NCBI GenBank assembly: GCA_014706385.1
Contig: JACGZH010000001.1
Coordinates: forward strand, 682,001 to 746,000
Length of the DNA: 64,000 nt
Reading direction: 5' to 3'
From: Phaffia rhodozyma
Lineage: Eukaryota > Basidiomycota > Tremellomycetes > Cystofilobasidiales > Mrakiaceae
Part shown: positions 36,678-49,406 of the stretch, one piece after another
Layout of the letters: each line of letters opens with the position of its first letter
Position numbering within the stretch: the first letter of the stretch is position 1
Position numbers and translations under genes: made by a program
The notes under the pieces: generated by a model
The model's input: only the letters and a program-made list of their open reading frames with translations
The model's database searches: none
What the model was told of the DNA's origin: nothing

Positions 36678-39600
36678 ATGGCACGCTCCAGTAGCCGGGG
36701 ATCTACACCGGATTCACCGAATGGCTCCTACCTTCGTCCGGCGAGCCATTCATCCACTCCTGGCACATCAGATTACCTACCAACCGTCGCTCCCGTGAGC
36801 CCCTTTGTACGTACCAAACTATCTGTTCATCATCGCTCCTAGCAATGGCTTTCGGTTAGGTCGTAAAGTCCAATGGAGGGGTCTCGAGACACATTAGGCT
36901 GAATAGCGTTTTCTGGGTGGCTTGTTTACCTCTCCTTTCCATTATAGGAGTTTCAGTCGTCCAACGGATTTCTTCCTCTTGAAGAATCTCCTGACGGATT
37001 TTTTCCTACACTAACTTTGTCCGACCGTGAAGACTCATCAGCTCCACCCATCTCCCCTCCCGTCGTGCTTGATTACCCGCCTATTCATTTGGATACCCTT
37101 AAAGATTTTCGAATTCAAGATTTCGATCAACGTTCGTCTTCTCCCTCCGGATCTGTACCACCATCATCCTCCCTAGTCTCTCCCAACCTGGGTGGAACGT
37201 CAAGCTTCAGCTTGAGAAGCCGGCGCGAAAGAGTTCGGACTGGCTCAGTAATATCATCGCAATCGTCTATCATGACGTCTCCTAGGAAAGCGTCGGCTTC
37301 AGCTACGACTGCCAGAGAGATATCCACACCTACACCTTCTGCACCTTCGCTTAGCCATCAAAAGCAAAAACAGTCACCAGAAATCTTACAAATCTCTTCA
37401 AAGCCTTTCATCCATACGCGCCAACCGGATGTTTCTCAAGACTTGGAATCTGATGGTTCAATAACAGTCGACAGGCAGAGAACGACAGGTGCGAGCGTTA
37501 TGCCAGGTAACATTGCAGCCATTGATGAAGAAGTCATGTTGGGGTTGGGCATCCGAGATGCACCAAGAAATTCACACAGTCTTTCAAACGAGTTTGCCCC
37601 GGAAAACTCCAAGTCTCAACAGAAAACCGAGCAGGATCGAGAGGACAGCAGGAATGGGTACGCAGTTCGACGGCAAGGCACTGCCGAGTCTCAATCATCC
37701 CTCAAGTCTTCATCTTCCCCTAATCATTCGACTCGAGGGGCCGCGCTTGGGTCGCCCCGAGCGGGAAACATGCTGTCCGCTTCGACTGCGACGAGCGCTT
37801 CGGGGAATCTATCGGCCGTTCTATCGACATCAACAGCCACGACACACATTAATCTGTCTATGCCTCCTCTACCCATCCCACCATCGTTCTCAACCAATCC
37901 GTCCGATTCAAAATCAGCACACGCTACCGTTCAATCTCCTTGCGAAGGTTCTGTATTAGATCCTTCCAAGATTGAATCCAGTCTCACATCACTTGAACAA
38001 CGCTCGCAACTCGAAGAGTCGAAATTCTCCCGGGCGGAAGGTCCTGACAAGCAGGCTTCGACTGAAGAACCAATCAACTATGCAGGAATTGGATCCCGCC
38101 AGTTATTCTCCCCTTTGGCCGAATCTACATCCATGCTATCTTACCCTCCGGGCGAACTTGACCCGGCTTCCTCTCCACCCCTAGACAGACGCGCACTTCC
38201 TCAGCCGCCCCTCTTCTCGAATATCCCAACGCACACCTCGACATCTATACGAATATCACAACCTCTCCCTCCGACTTCGTCTCCGTCATCTCGACCTCGA
38301 CAATCTTTGACAGCATTCAGTCCGACTCCACCCCCGCCACCTCCGGTTCCCAACGGAAACGACATGTTCAGACCGAGATCGGAAGCGTTTGACATCGATG
38401 GGCCATATCAGGCCGCTCGAAGGAGTTTGGATCCAGGACTTGGACTCAGACTAGGTGTTCAGGGTGGCGGTGGAGGACAGAAGGGAACATCCTTTGGCCC
38501 GGAAGTCTGTCTAGAGTCAGTTTTTCCTCTTATAGTCTTCTTCACCTCTGTAAAATTCACGATCGTCATATGAGAAACGGAGCTTACCTCAATCTTGATC
38601 ATGTGCGCGTGTGGTTTTTGTTACGTACAGATGCTTAACTCGAGATAGGGATCTAATCATGGTTGATGTCACGTCTCCTGGAATATGGGCACGCCATTCT
38701 GATGTTGATTTCGCAGATCTCGTCTCTAGGGAATCAGCCGGGGAAGACGTGACTGAACTACTCAAAGGAGGTAAAGATTGGGAGGGAGGAGGACCTGTTG
38801 GAATGGGGATGGTGATTGGGTTCGAGATGCCAGCGAAGCGGTCAATTGCCGGAGACCAGTTGACAGAAAGCGCCTTGAAAGAATGGACACTCAAGGTCCG
38901 TTTTGAATTTCCACTGCTTGAAAAATTCTGAGTTTTGTCTCAACTAACGGGGTTTGTCTTGCTTTTCGTCCCTAACAGAACCCACCTGCGTCTACCCATC
39001 GGCTTCGCACTCTTCAAGTCTACTTGCGCAACCAGCTTACATTGATTCATCCGGACGCATTAGATAGCTTGTCTAATCTGCCTATGACTGAATCTGAACC
39101 AAAGGCTCTTTCACACAAAGTGCGCAGCTCGCTCGCCAGCCCTCGCCGAGACCCACCAAATAATCTTGGCGTGCTCGAGTCGACTGCCGGTCGAGCCCGG
39201 GTTTCTCATAATGGAAACTTAAACAGTCCTGGTGCAAAATCCATCGGGCCACCTGGAAACGCCCATCGACAGAGCTCTGGTATAGAAGGATATGAATCCT
39301 CGAATGCTTATGCAATCGGGTTTCCACCTGGAAGAGAGCCAGGAGCACACCAACGGTCAAGCACTATGCCTTTGTTCTTACAGCAGAAAACGCCTTCAAA
39401 CTCTTCGAGACCTATGGGACCGAATCATCAGCCATACTCGGATCCTCAAATTCCGACGATGACGACTTCTCATCAGCAAATAGTGGATTCTCGAGCGGAC
39501 GCACCTAGCCCGAATTCGATAGATTCAAGAGTCGTTCGGCCATTTAGTTTTGCTGTTTGGGCAGGAAGAGGAAGGAGCTCAAGCTCAATCGGGTTGGATT

Positions 39601-41223
39601 CCAAAGGAATCTTTAAAGGTAGGCTTGCTGGTGGCAGTGGAAGAAGTGAGACCAGCGATTTAGCAGGTGGAGAGGGGAGTATGTATGGAGCAAGCGGCAG
39701 TATGGTTGACATGCAGTAAGTTTTGATTGACACCATAATGTACCATCAGTGAATACGGAAGCCTGACTAACCAAAACGTCTACCTTGCTATTATAAGTCT
39801 TGGACTCGAGAGAGAACGAGAGAGGGCCATTAGAAACCAATACTCTTCTCCATACCCTCCTGCAGCTGCTTCGATCGATGGTCTTTCTCAATCTTGGCGT
39901 CAGCAGTTCGATCACACATCCACACTCGGTGCCTCTACCATTCAATTTGAAAACTACTCCCAATCCTCACCTATGCAACCTTCGTCTCATCTCTTCACGC
40001 AACCTCACTCGCCAGATCATCCAGATCATAAGAAGCGTAAAGGAGGGATCAAAAAGTTTTTCTCCAAGTTGGGCAGTGGCGCTTCGGTCCGGACAACATC
40101 GAGCTTTGGAAATTCACCTCAGATGTTGAACCCTGGAACATTCAGTCAATCCAGACCTCAAACTCCGGGGGAAGACGATCTGAATTCTCCTTTGGCTCCT
40201 CCCCCAAGTTTGTCCTTCTTGTCGAAGAAGTCTGGAGCAGGCGCAGGAGGGGGCGGAAGCTCCTCAGGTTCACATAGCTCTGGACCGAACATTCCTAGAG
40301 GGTACGGTGATATCAGTGGGTCCACACACGGTCGATCGGGTTCTGGTTCCTCGGGCCTCTCCGGCAACTTCCCACCTGCCCTCTCGACCGGCGTAAGCTA
40401 TTCGTCTTCCCAACCTCGATCAGTCTCGACACCTGTTGCTGGGAGCAACCCGTCTTTGCCATATGGAGTCCCACCTCATCAACGAACTCCCTCGATGACG
40501 TCGTCTCCGCCCACATCATCGATGCGGTTCCTCGACCGACAGATCAGCAGAGAGACATTAGGTAGCCGGAAGAGCGGACTCATCGTCGTCGATAATGGAG
40601 ATGGAAGTGGTCCGGTGAATGCGTCTTTGTTCGATGGGAAAAAGCGAAGGATGACTGGGGATTATACGTCCGAGACGGGGTATCTTCCTGTCGACTTTGA
40701 TCCTACTGGGGAACGAGATCAAAGACTGCATAGTAAATCTTATTCGGCCAACACTTTCCCTTCTCGAACATCCTTGACACCTTCGCAGATGAGCTCGTCG
40801 TTACTGCAAAATCAGACGGATTTGTACATGCCTTCTTTCCAGTCAAAAGCTTCTTCGCCCTCCATGACCGACGGGTATTATTCTCGTCCTCTGTATCTCA
40901 AGAGGATCTCGACCATATCCAACCTGGACAAGGACCTTCCTCCCCTCCCATCTTCTTCGCCTGAACCATACATAAGTACAGGCGGAGCCTCCTCGGTTTA
41001 TAGCTTCCCCGTACCTGTGCAGTCGGAAGGCCGGACCCATTCTTATCATCTGCCCACCACCTCATTTTCATCAGGCTTGATGATGCAGACTCAATCTCAG
41101 AACAGAGATGACGCATCATTGGGCAGGGCGTCGACTTCAACAAACAAGCTTGATACATATGTGGAGCCTCCGAAATCAAAGAAGGAGAAGAAACGAGGAA
41201 TTTCTGCTTTCTTTGGGAGATAA
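36678..41223 (+). CDS. Unrecognised Ser/Pro-rich protein, 1,374 residues
   Basis: I do not recognise this protein. Five exons (36678-36806, 36948-38515, 38631-38895, 38979-39715, 39798-41223) join in phase. Most of it is low-complexity Ser/Pro/Gly sequence, probably disordered and phosphorylated. One compact segment looks folded: from about residue 560, GPEVCLECLTRDRDLIMVDV through GIWARHSDVDFADLVS, GMGMVIGFEMPAKRS, and HRLRTLQVYLRNQLTLIHPD (about residue 655-675). A stretch with LERERERAIRNQYSSPYPP follows. Two lysine-rich motifs resemble each other: KRKGGIKKFFSKLG (about residue 978) and KKEKKRGISAFFGR, the extreme C-terminus. Both could be membrane- or nucleic-acid-binding amphipathic pieces; this is speculation. 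A scaffold or polarity/trafficking role would suit the architecture, but nothing proves it. Confidence 0.8.
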
Positions 41224-42404
41224 ACATCCTCTCTATTGACATTTTGCCACCTATAGCTCCTCAACATCCCCAGGTCTTTTTCTCTCTCTTTCATGTTTCT
41301 CTTGTCTCTATGAGGAAACACGTTCAAACTGTCATCAAACATATCGGATTGTCTCATGTTCGTTTCTCAAAAAAGAAAAAAGGGTCCAATCTCCTTACAC
41401 AGTTTCCTTTTTTAATGTCCTTGATCCACTCTTATCACCCTCTTTTATCCTTACCCATGTATCTCTGTTTGCTATCCTTCTCGTCGCATGCAATTCCAAT
41501 TCTGGTCCTCTGCCTCTACCCCTTTCTTTCTTCTCAGCTTCACGTCTTATCTCATCTTTTTCGCACAGGTATCTCACACGTTCTTTTCTTCTCCTTTTCC
41601 TTTCTCGTTTCTCTTTTTGTCTTTGTTTCCATCTCACACAATACATCAAAGCTTTGCCTTCCCATGTCCTATGCATTCAAAATCATCCGATCTATCACAT
41701 ATGTTTCACCTCTGACCAACACAAAAAGATTCACATCAGAAGCCAGAAGAGAAGATTGGGAGAGAGTGAGAATATAATTAAGAGTGCATAAGACCATGGT
41801 TACATGCAACCACAGATTCTGTCGACAGACAGTCAGACAGACAAACAAAGTAAATACCCAACCTTCTTCTTGACACATGCACAATCGCATGCGTCTTATC
41901 TTGTCTTTCTATCTGCGATTCGTGTGAGGCCACATACAGAGACACCACGGAGGAAAGAGGACCAGAAGTATATAAAAAGAGAGAAATATGATTGATAGAG
42001 CGGGGGACAGAGGAAGGAGATGTAAAGATGAAACAAGCCCAGATCGAAGAGGACTATGGTGTGTGTAGATGTAGAGAGGATCACATGTGAAAAGATGGGC
42101 AAATATGCTGACATCAGAGAGTTGAGACCCGGACTACTCCGTTTGGAGATAGAAGGTCTCAACGAAAGAGAGGAAACAAGGAAGAAGGGGATGGTCGAAG
42201 GAAGATGGACGTATGAGTACAGAATCATCAAGCCGAGAAGATTGACACAAAAGAAAATGACATCAAAAGGAAGTAGAGGGAAGTTTATACACATGGCAGA
42301 TTGTAAAAGAAGATGATATTAGATAAAAAGAATAAAGAATCGACAAGGAAGCTGATTGGAACTCGTCAAGTAACTCAAGAAAGAAACCTTCATCCACGGA
42401 TGAC
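41224..42404. other. Convergent region between the Ser/Pro-rich gene and GAL83
   Basis: 1.18 kb with no convincing gene. The first half is very T/C-rich on the + strand (about 41270-41650); a 177-codon open frame there (41244-41777) is mostly Phe/Leu/Ser, as expected from base composition. The second half is purine-rich. Both 3' UTRs must lie here, and either could be long. Confidence 0.4.
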
Positions 42405-44746
42405 TCAATCCCGTATCTCGACAGGCTTGTAGAGTAACGTGCTGATATACTAGAATCATGGTGGCCAAGGTAGATTACCGTATCAGATTATATTCTGCAG
42501 TCATGGGAAGCGACATGTTGACAGATAGATAGAGAAAAGACCAACCTTTCTCTTGTATCGAGTGGTTGTTCCAACGGCTAACGTTCCGTTCCGGATAGCA
42601 CTGGCCGTCAGATGATTGAGTACCACATGATTTGGGATGGGTAAAATCGAGTTATCATCTGGTATCGCCGTCCCTGTTGATAGTTGAGAACCAGGAAGAG
42701 AAAGAAAGACAATTCAGATAAAGCTTTCTCGTTAATCTCACACAGAGGGAAAGACGCCACGACTGAAGGGATGGCAGGTAAAAAAGCGACGGCAAAGAAG
42801 GGTGTACGAACAGCAAGCAGCGATCGAGTTATTTCCACTCTTTGCTCCGCGCCCTCTCGCTCCACTCTCCTCTGTCGGCCCTCCTGAGCCTCCTTGACCA
42901 CCATCTTTCGGCGGGTTGTTCAATATGACCTTCTCCAGGTGTCTTGGCAATCCAGGCGGGTACGGCAAACCTGGCGGATTCGCGAGTGCGGCCGAACCGG
43001 GTTGTCGGTTTGCTGGTGGCAGATTGGCAATGTACGCCAGATGAGCTTCTTCCGCCGCTTGGGTTTGCGTGAGAAGTTCTGGAATTTCAGTAGTCCATTG
43101 ATCAGGATCATCTGTGATGCAAAAGGTAAGATAGAAGACGGCATAGGTAAGTTTAACAATAGGTCTACATCGTCTAAACCTCCAGATAAAGACAGAAAGA
43201 CAGAAGGTAACAAACGCACCATCATTATCCTCAGCCGCACCCTCCCACTCTGAGCTCCAGCCTTTTCCATCTTTGCTTGATTCCTGCTCAACCTGCATAC
43301 CATAGTTTGAGAATAAAAGGAAAATATAAGTATCTGTTGTATCTCTCTTGGTTATTCTTGCCCTATGCATTGGACGAACCTCGATATAATTGACTAAGCT
43401 TCCATCCGCGTCCGTAGCCGTGGCTAAGTCGTCTGAGCACTTCCAGGATTCGTCCACAATAAACTTGAGTCTATGCGGACCCGGTGGAAGGTTTAGAACT
43501 AGCGTAAAGTCATGTGTACTATTTGAAGTTGATACACATAAGCGACGTGATTCGTATGTTGCCAAAGAGAAGCAGCTGCAATCAACTTCGACCGCTCTGG
43601 GAGACAGAATGACCTCAACCGGTTGAACGAGGCAGAAACGTACCTCTTATTCATCCTGATCCTCTCCTTCCAGTTCTTTGCGAACGTCCCACATACGAAG
43701 ACTTCTTTGCCTCCTCCGGTCCAGTTGATGATTGTCGGCACGCCTTCTTCCTTCACGTTGACAAAGACTTCCTTCTCTGCCTGTTTAGGATCCTCCACCT
43801 GTCGTGTAGCAGTCTTCTTGCTTCCAAAACCTCTCTCCACAGACTGACTTTTCGCATCTGCCCCTATCAGACCTAAGCCCATCGAAGCCACTTCGGTGCC
43901 ATCTACATGCGGGCCGGGAGAGGAGGCCGCTCCGCCTAGTGGTAGCGAGCTTCGAACGTATACCTCATCTTCGCCTGTACCCGAGGGATCCCTCTTGCTG
44001 TGCTTTGATGATGCAGGCGATGTCGAAAGCGGTGGATGCTCCTCTGGCAAACTGTCCGATATACGTGCCGTCTTGGCCTGCTTTAGGTGATCACCCCTTG
44101 CGGTAGACGGAGGTCTATCAGGAGGATCAGATTCGGTTCGTTGATTGGGAGTGTAAGATCGAGAATAGTTTGGAAGGCCGGCGTTAGGCGTTTGGGGGGT
44201 TTTGGGAATAGGAACCGGTTCACGGGGGGCGCCAACACCTCTGCTACCTAGAACGTTATCTACGTGGGTGGGCGATGACGTGTTGGTGTTGTTGGCAGAC
44301 GAAGAAGAAGAGGTTGGATTGGACGAAGAGAAGTAAAGGTTGTGAACGGCGTTGATGGAAGAGGATTTGGGAGACGTCGGAGAGAGTGGTGAAGTTACCA
44401 AAGAGGGAGCGAGAGGTGAAGGTCTTTTCTTAAGACCCAAGTTATCAACCGGCTTTGCTGACCCAGGAACGTTCCTCGCGTTTCCGGTCTTTAACGAACT
44501 CTTCTGGCAGTCTTTTCCGAGGGCCTCCGGAGCGTATGGCGACGAAGGCGATGACCCGGCCGTTCCGTTAACGTTAGTGAGGGTGAGATTGGCGAGGTCT
44601 GGAAGTTCGAGTGATTTCTTCCGTCGGTTGTTCGCCGAGTTTGAGGCAGCAGGTGATGACGAACGAGAGAGGTGATGATGGGACGATGATGGTTTGTGTT
44701 CGCGCGGTGTGTGATGTGGGTTAGGGGAAGATTGACCGTTTCCCAT
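42405..44746 (-). CDS. GAL83: AMPK/Snf1 kinase complex beta subunit (Gal83/Sip type)
   Basis: Scaffold and targeting subunit of the Snf1/AMPK energy-sensing kinase. The N-terminus MGNGQSS fits an N-myristoylation signal (Gly2, Ser6). A long Ser/Pro-rich region follows (about residues 10-280). The CBM48 glycogen-binding-like domain has PTIINWTGGGKEVFVCGTF, KNWKERIRMNKS (across an intron), LVLNLPPGPHRLKFIVDESW and DGSLVNYIEV. The C-terminal ASC domain that binds the alpha and gamma subunits has PPGLPRHLEKVILN, then, in later exons, IPNHVVLNHLTASAIRNGTL and TTTRYKRKYISTLLYKPVE. The stop is at 42405-42407, in an exon downstream of an intron that begins right after the RYKRK segment. The donor of the intron near 42800-42850 is not resolved. 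A single beta gene with both CBM48 and ASC is usual for basidiomycetes. Confidence 0.93.
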
Positions 44747-45284
44747 ATTTTACACGTCAGGAAGAGAGAGAAGAGGAAGGATGAGAGAGAACGACGACCG
44801 CCTTGAGTGTACGGATTGATGAAGGATGAAGGTCAACTATCAGCTAGCTTGGAAATCCTCAGGTTGAGAGAGCGATGAGTCAAACGAGCGGAAGCGGGAG
44901 GCGTCGCGTGGAGAGAATCGTGGTGGTGGTTACGCGGTTACGCGGTAATGTGGTTGCGAGTTTGTGTGACTACATGATTATGTGGTCATATAACATATCT
45001 AGAAGCCAACAAGGACATTCGCCGTTTTCTTTCGTTAGCGTTTGCATCTTCGGTTGGGAACACATCAACTGCAGCAGTGGAAGATGCCGTGAGAGATTAT
45101 GTTTACAAACGTGTATATATATATATTATCACAAGCGGTGGACAGGATGGGTATATGTGTAGGAGAGTCGTGAAGCGTCATACCAGTAAGTAAATACGAG
45201 AGAAGAAAGAGAGAGGACAACGGAGAGAGAAAAGTAGAAGTACCGAGAAAGCCGACATATTCCAACCCACAATTCCAACGGCTC
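44747..45284. other. 5' flank of GAL83 / 3' flank of the coiled-coil gene
   Basis: Both neighbours are on the - strand. The region includes a (TA)n run at 45114-45126 and a small imperfect repeat of TTACGCGGTTACGCGGTAATG type (about 44930-44950). No gene is supported. It should hold the GAL83 promoter. Confidence 0.4.
45114..45126 (+). repeat. Short (TA)n microsatellite
   Basis: A run of about six TA dinucleotides lies in non-coding sequence upstream of GAL83. It is simple-sequence and probably length-variable. Confidence 0.7.
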
Positions 45285-48200
45285 TCAGGTTGGCACTCTC
45301 CTGGTAACATGGTCAACAGCACCAATTCCGATGGCACCTAGATACCCTAACCAGCTGGGTTGCTCCCAAGGTACCTGGCTGAAGCCTACTCCTGCGCCTT
45401 GAGCTCGCGCGAGGTCATTGTAGTACTGCAATCAATTGTCCGAGAAAATCATCAATCGTACAGTTCATGATCAGGATCGCCCGTGGAAGCCAAAAGATAG
45501 GAATAGCATATAACGTACCTGCCATACGCTGGCATCGCCAGACAGAACGCTTTGAAGATTTGTTCCGATTGGATGCTGATTGTCGGCATATACGACTCCG
45601 ACTGTAACCAAATAGGACCATCGTTTATGAATATCGAAGCAAAGGCTGCACAAAAATCAGGAAATGTCGAGAGCTTACGGTAGAATGTGACGCCAGTAAG
45701 AAAAGCTCCGGTAATGATGGACCGTCCGTGTCGCTTTGTAAAATCCCAGAAGTGTGCTTCGAAAGACAGAGATGAGCTTGGATGCGCCTCACTATCTGTG
45801 AAACTAAAGTTGAAGATTACAAATGACCATCTGAAATCTTATCAGTCAAGAGCAGAGCAGTTAACAGACACCAGTCCCGCTGTATGGCGAGTAAAGTGGG
45901 CAAAAGGACAAACAATGATGGTTTCAACCGAACAGTTCGAATCTTCTTTTGTCGCTGCCTAATACCTGTCAACCAACCTGATTTATCGACGGTCGACAAT
46001 GAAGAAACAGAATCGTCCATAGCGGTGGCGATCAAAGAGGTCTGAGTTGATATTCCTGTGGGTAGACTTTCAGCAGTTCGAGGAGAGTATGCTGGAAGAC
46101 CAGCCATCATTGGTTCGTCCGTCCGTATTGGCACCTGCATCTGAGACCCCTCTTCTTCAGGAGCCACCTGAGTTTTAAGAGAGAGGAAATCGACAAATTT
46201 TGATCAGCGTTCTAGCCTCCAGAAAGTCATACGTGTCTCAAGCTGCATGGGGCCGTACAGTAAAGTCTTCCTGATCGATTACTGCAGGCTGATCTTCAGT
46301 TTCGACATCTTCGTCAAAAGCCTCTCTCTGATACTATTAGTCCAACAAGGAAATAATCGCGAGTCAATCGATATCTGTCTTGAGTGCAAAACTAAGAAAG
46401 ACTTCGATAGAGAGATCTTACCTGTTCACGAGAAGCCGCGAACAACGCCTGAACAAGCGATTCTCCATCACCGTTATCTAGCTCGTTTTCAGTCGCGCCA
46501 TCACATCTCATTGGATCCGCCAGATCTACCTCTAGTGATGGGTCCTGCAATTGCTTCAAAAGCTCTTTCTCTAAGCTTCGACCTAAAGTTTCAGGGCCAT
46601 TATGCGCTTGAACGCGTTGAATGGAAACCAGACTGGCGGCACTCATCGTTCGGAGGTTATCTAGATCTGCTCGAAGTCGATTGATGCTGAGGTGTTTAAA
46701 TTCAGAGAGGGTGGGACTTTAAAGCACATAGCACGCAAGAAAGTATGAAGAGTGTTGTCATAACTCACGTTTCTTTCAACGACAAGTTTTCCATTCTCTG
46801 CTCTTCCAAGCAATTCTCGGCTTGCCGGGCAGCAGACAGGTCAAGTAAAAGTAGCTCGTTGGCTTGTTTGAGATAGGTTTGTTCCTTCTCGAGCTGTCAG
46901 GAGCCAAGAGGTTGTTAGCCATGATACAAAACATCAATAGAAACACAAACTGAATGCAAGAAATATAGATAGATGTCTCACCCTCTGAGTATCGCTTTCC
47001 AATGCATCCAAAACTTCCTGCGTAGCTTTGAACTCGACGTCTTGAGTCCTAATGGAGTTTCTCAAGCTCTCGCATTCGGCTGGTTGAGGGCATATAGATG
47101 TAGAATGCTCAGCATCTATCTTGAACTTTCAAGTCGAAAGAGTCAGGATGAGGCGATGACTAACCTATTTGTTCGTTGTAGCTCTTCATTAGCGTAGAAT
47201 ATGTGCTTTTCGACATTTCCACCATTTGATGTAGTTTACTAACGTCTGCTTCAAACTAACAGTCAGAAGAATCCATCAAGAAGTGTCAGTGGCAATGGAT
47301 ATCTCAATGCGCCCAATACGGACCACGTACAGTCTGAATCTGTTCTAAATACCCTCTCTCCTTTCCTCTCAACTCTTTTTCTTCTTTACGCTTCGAATTC
47401 AACTGTGCTTTCATTTCCTCAAGTCTGTTTTGAAACTCGGCCGTCAAGTTCTCGCTATCTGTTGCAGTCTGTTCTAGTTCTTCTTGAGCAATCCTGAGCT
47501 TTCGAGTCAAATCGGCGATAGTCTTCTCGAATTCCTGTATCCGGTCTTGCATCTCAGCGAGCTCTTGCGGGGAGTCTGTCGATTGTTTCTGTATTGAAGA
47601 GAATGGTGGCAAAGTTTTTTTTGTTTGATTTAGTCAGAACCAAGGTTGTCAGAATGAGAGTAAGAGAATTGTAGGAAAAGATTGCGCGAGCACGTACACA
47701 CAGACTGTCTTCATCCTTTAGAGAGCCTCTGCTCTTCACTTCACCATCCCACTCTAGACTGCCCTCACGCTCATTCCTTGGTATGCTAACTGAATCAGGA
47801 CTGACCAGATTAGCCGCTGAGATGAAACTATTTTCGTTCAAACCAGGTGAGCTCAAAAATGAACCGTCATGAGAAACCCGTCTTGGAGGGGTACTGATTG
47901 AACCACCCGAAGCTGGCAGATCAGTAGGCTGTGATACCTGACGGGAACGTCTTCGGGCTCGGCGGTCTTTCATCGTGGGAGTAGAGGCGATTTGAGCCTT
48001 CTCATAAGCGTTTTTGCGACCGAAAGGAATGTTTAGGACAAACAAAGTGCATATACTCTATATTCAAAATGAAGAAAGACGAAGCTCATCTCACCTCATT
48101 CCTCGCTCCTTCACCTTCACTTCCGGCATCGCTGGCAGCCGAAGCCAGTCCAATAGAGCCTCCACTTCGTCTCCTGCCATGACCCAAAGGCGTTGGTCTA

Positions 48201-49089
48201 GAAAATCTTTCCCAACTATTTGGAGGTGCTTTCTGAAACTTGCGGGAAGAATCCTGGAGATTCACGGAAAGATCCTGAGTGTCGCTACCGTCCGAATTAA
48301 GATTAGAAATTTGGTTCAACTTGTAGCATTTCGATGGTGGGTCTGTAGAAGGGTTCGATGATGTGGAAGGAGTGGCTGGAAGAGTAAACTTTGTATTGGT
48401 GAGGTCGGAGCAATCTGTCAGATCAAGAGACAGATCAGGCGTTCCAAGGACAGAAGCATCGGAAGTAGGAGACGCATTCTCCATTGACCCCGGGTTCATT
48501 TGACTAGAGAGTGACACCAAGTCAGATATTGAGCGGTCAACTGTAGACGAATGATCTGTCCCTTGACACTCACGCAAACATGTTCAGTAGCCCTTCCAGG
48601 TCAATCTCTAGATCAGGTTCTGCTTCGGCGTACATCCGGATGATATTCATCTGATCGGACGTCATGATTTGGACATCCTTTTCTGAACTAAGCTTCTCCA
48701 GTACTGTGAGAACATCGATCAAACGGCAAAAACGCGTTCATCAGGACGGCTACAATAAATAGATAAACGCATATATGCGTATCTGAACCATAGTCAGTGA
48801 GGAAGTCGTAGACATACGCTGAGGAAGTTCGTTCATAAGGATAGCTTTGTCGGCTGGGACCAATGATCGTAGACATCCTTCGAAGGCTGATAACAGAAAC
48901 ATGAGTGTTTGACGGCACAAGAAATGAGTAAGTATAGACATCCGAATTTAGCTGAACTGAACGACAGGTGTTCAGCCCAACAGGTTCAAGGACAGGTGTG
49001 GATCACGGACTAATTGATGACGCACTCGGCTCTTCAAGCCGATCGCATTCGCCAACATGGCCTACGGCTGAAGAGGTATCCTCTGACAT
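45285..49089 (-). CDS. Unrecognised coiled-coil protein with a C-terminal membrane region
   Basis: I do not recognise the family. The proposed start (49089, MSEDTSSAVGHVGE) joins in phase, across a GTGCGT intron, to TFEGCLRSLVPADKAILMNE. Next comes MTSDQMNIIRMYAEAEPDLE and a Ser-rich region with basic patches (KDRRARRRSRQ). A long coiled coil follows (about 46600-47600: ELAEMQDRIQEFEKTIADLT, then EELEQTATDSENLTAEFQNR). An acidic Ser-rich linker leads to a compact C-terminus: FWDFTKRHGRSIITGAFLTG running into VTFYLGVVYADNQHPIG, then VWQYYNDLARAQGAG and SWLGYLGAIGIGAVDHV. One clear membrane-length hydrophobic stretch (SIITGAFLTGVTFYLGVVYA) suggests anchoring near the C-terminus with the coiled coil in the cytosol or nucleoplasm. 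A tether or organelle-positioning factor would fit. The start exon is less certain than the rest. Confidence 0.65.
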
Positions 49090-49406
49090 GACAGAACCAA
49101 CTAGAGAGAACAACTGTATGCTCCCAGAAAGAATCCTTGTTGAGAGAAATGGATGTGGCTGGATGGCGGTTGGGAAACAAGGAACGGAGGGAGCAAGCGT
49201 AGGTCGCCAAGAATATCAACACACGCACTCTCCGTGTTTTCCCCTTGCCCCAAAAATGTTGTTGCGCGCCTCAACTTGTACATAACCATCGATGTTCTCA
49301 ATTTCTTTTAAGGACGATATCGCTGATATTCTATGAGTTTCAAGATCAAGAAAGACGGAAGACTGTTGATGACTAGTCGAGATCCTTATGAGTACATTTC
49401 ATAGAT
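49090..49406. other. Short intergenic region between TSR4 and the coiled-coil gene
   Basis: About 317 bases upstream of the coiled-coil gene and downstream of TSR4 (both -). No gene is seen. It should contain the coiled-coil gene's promoter. Confidence 0.35.

Noticed and set aside
41244..41777. 177-codon + strand open frame
   Set aside because: Composition is Phe/Leu/Ser from T/C-rich DNA, with no domain and no splice context; it starts just after a gene's stop.
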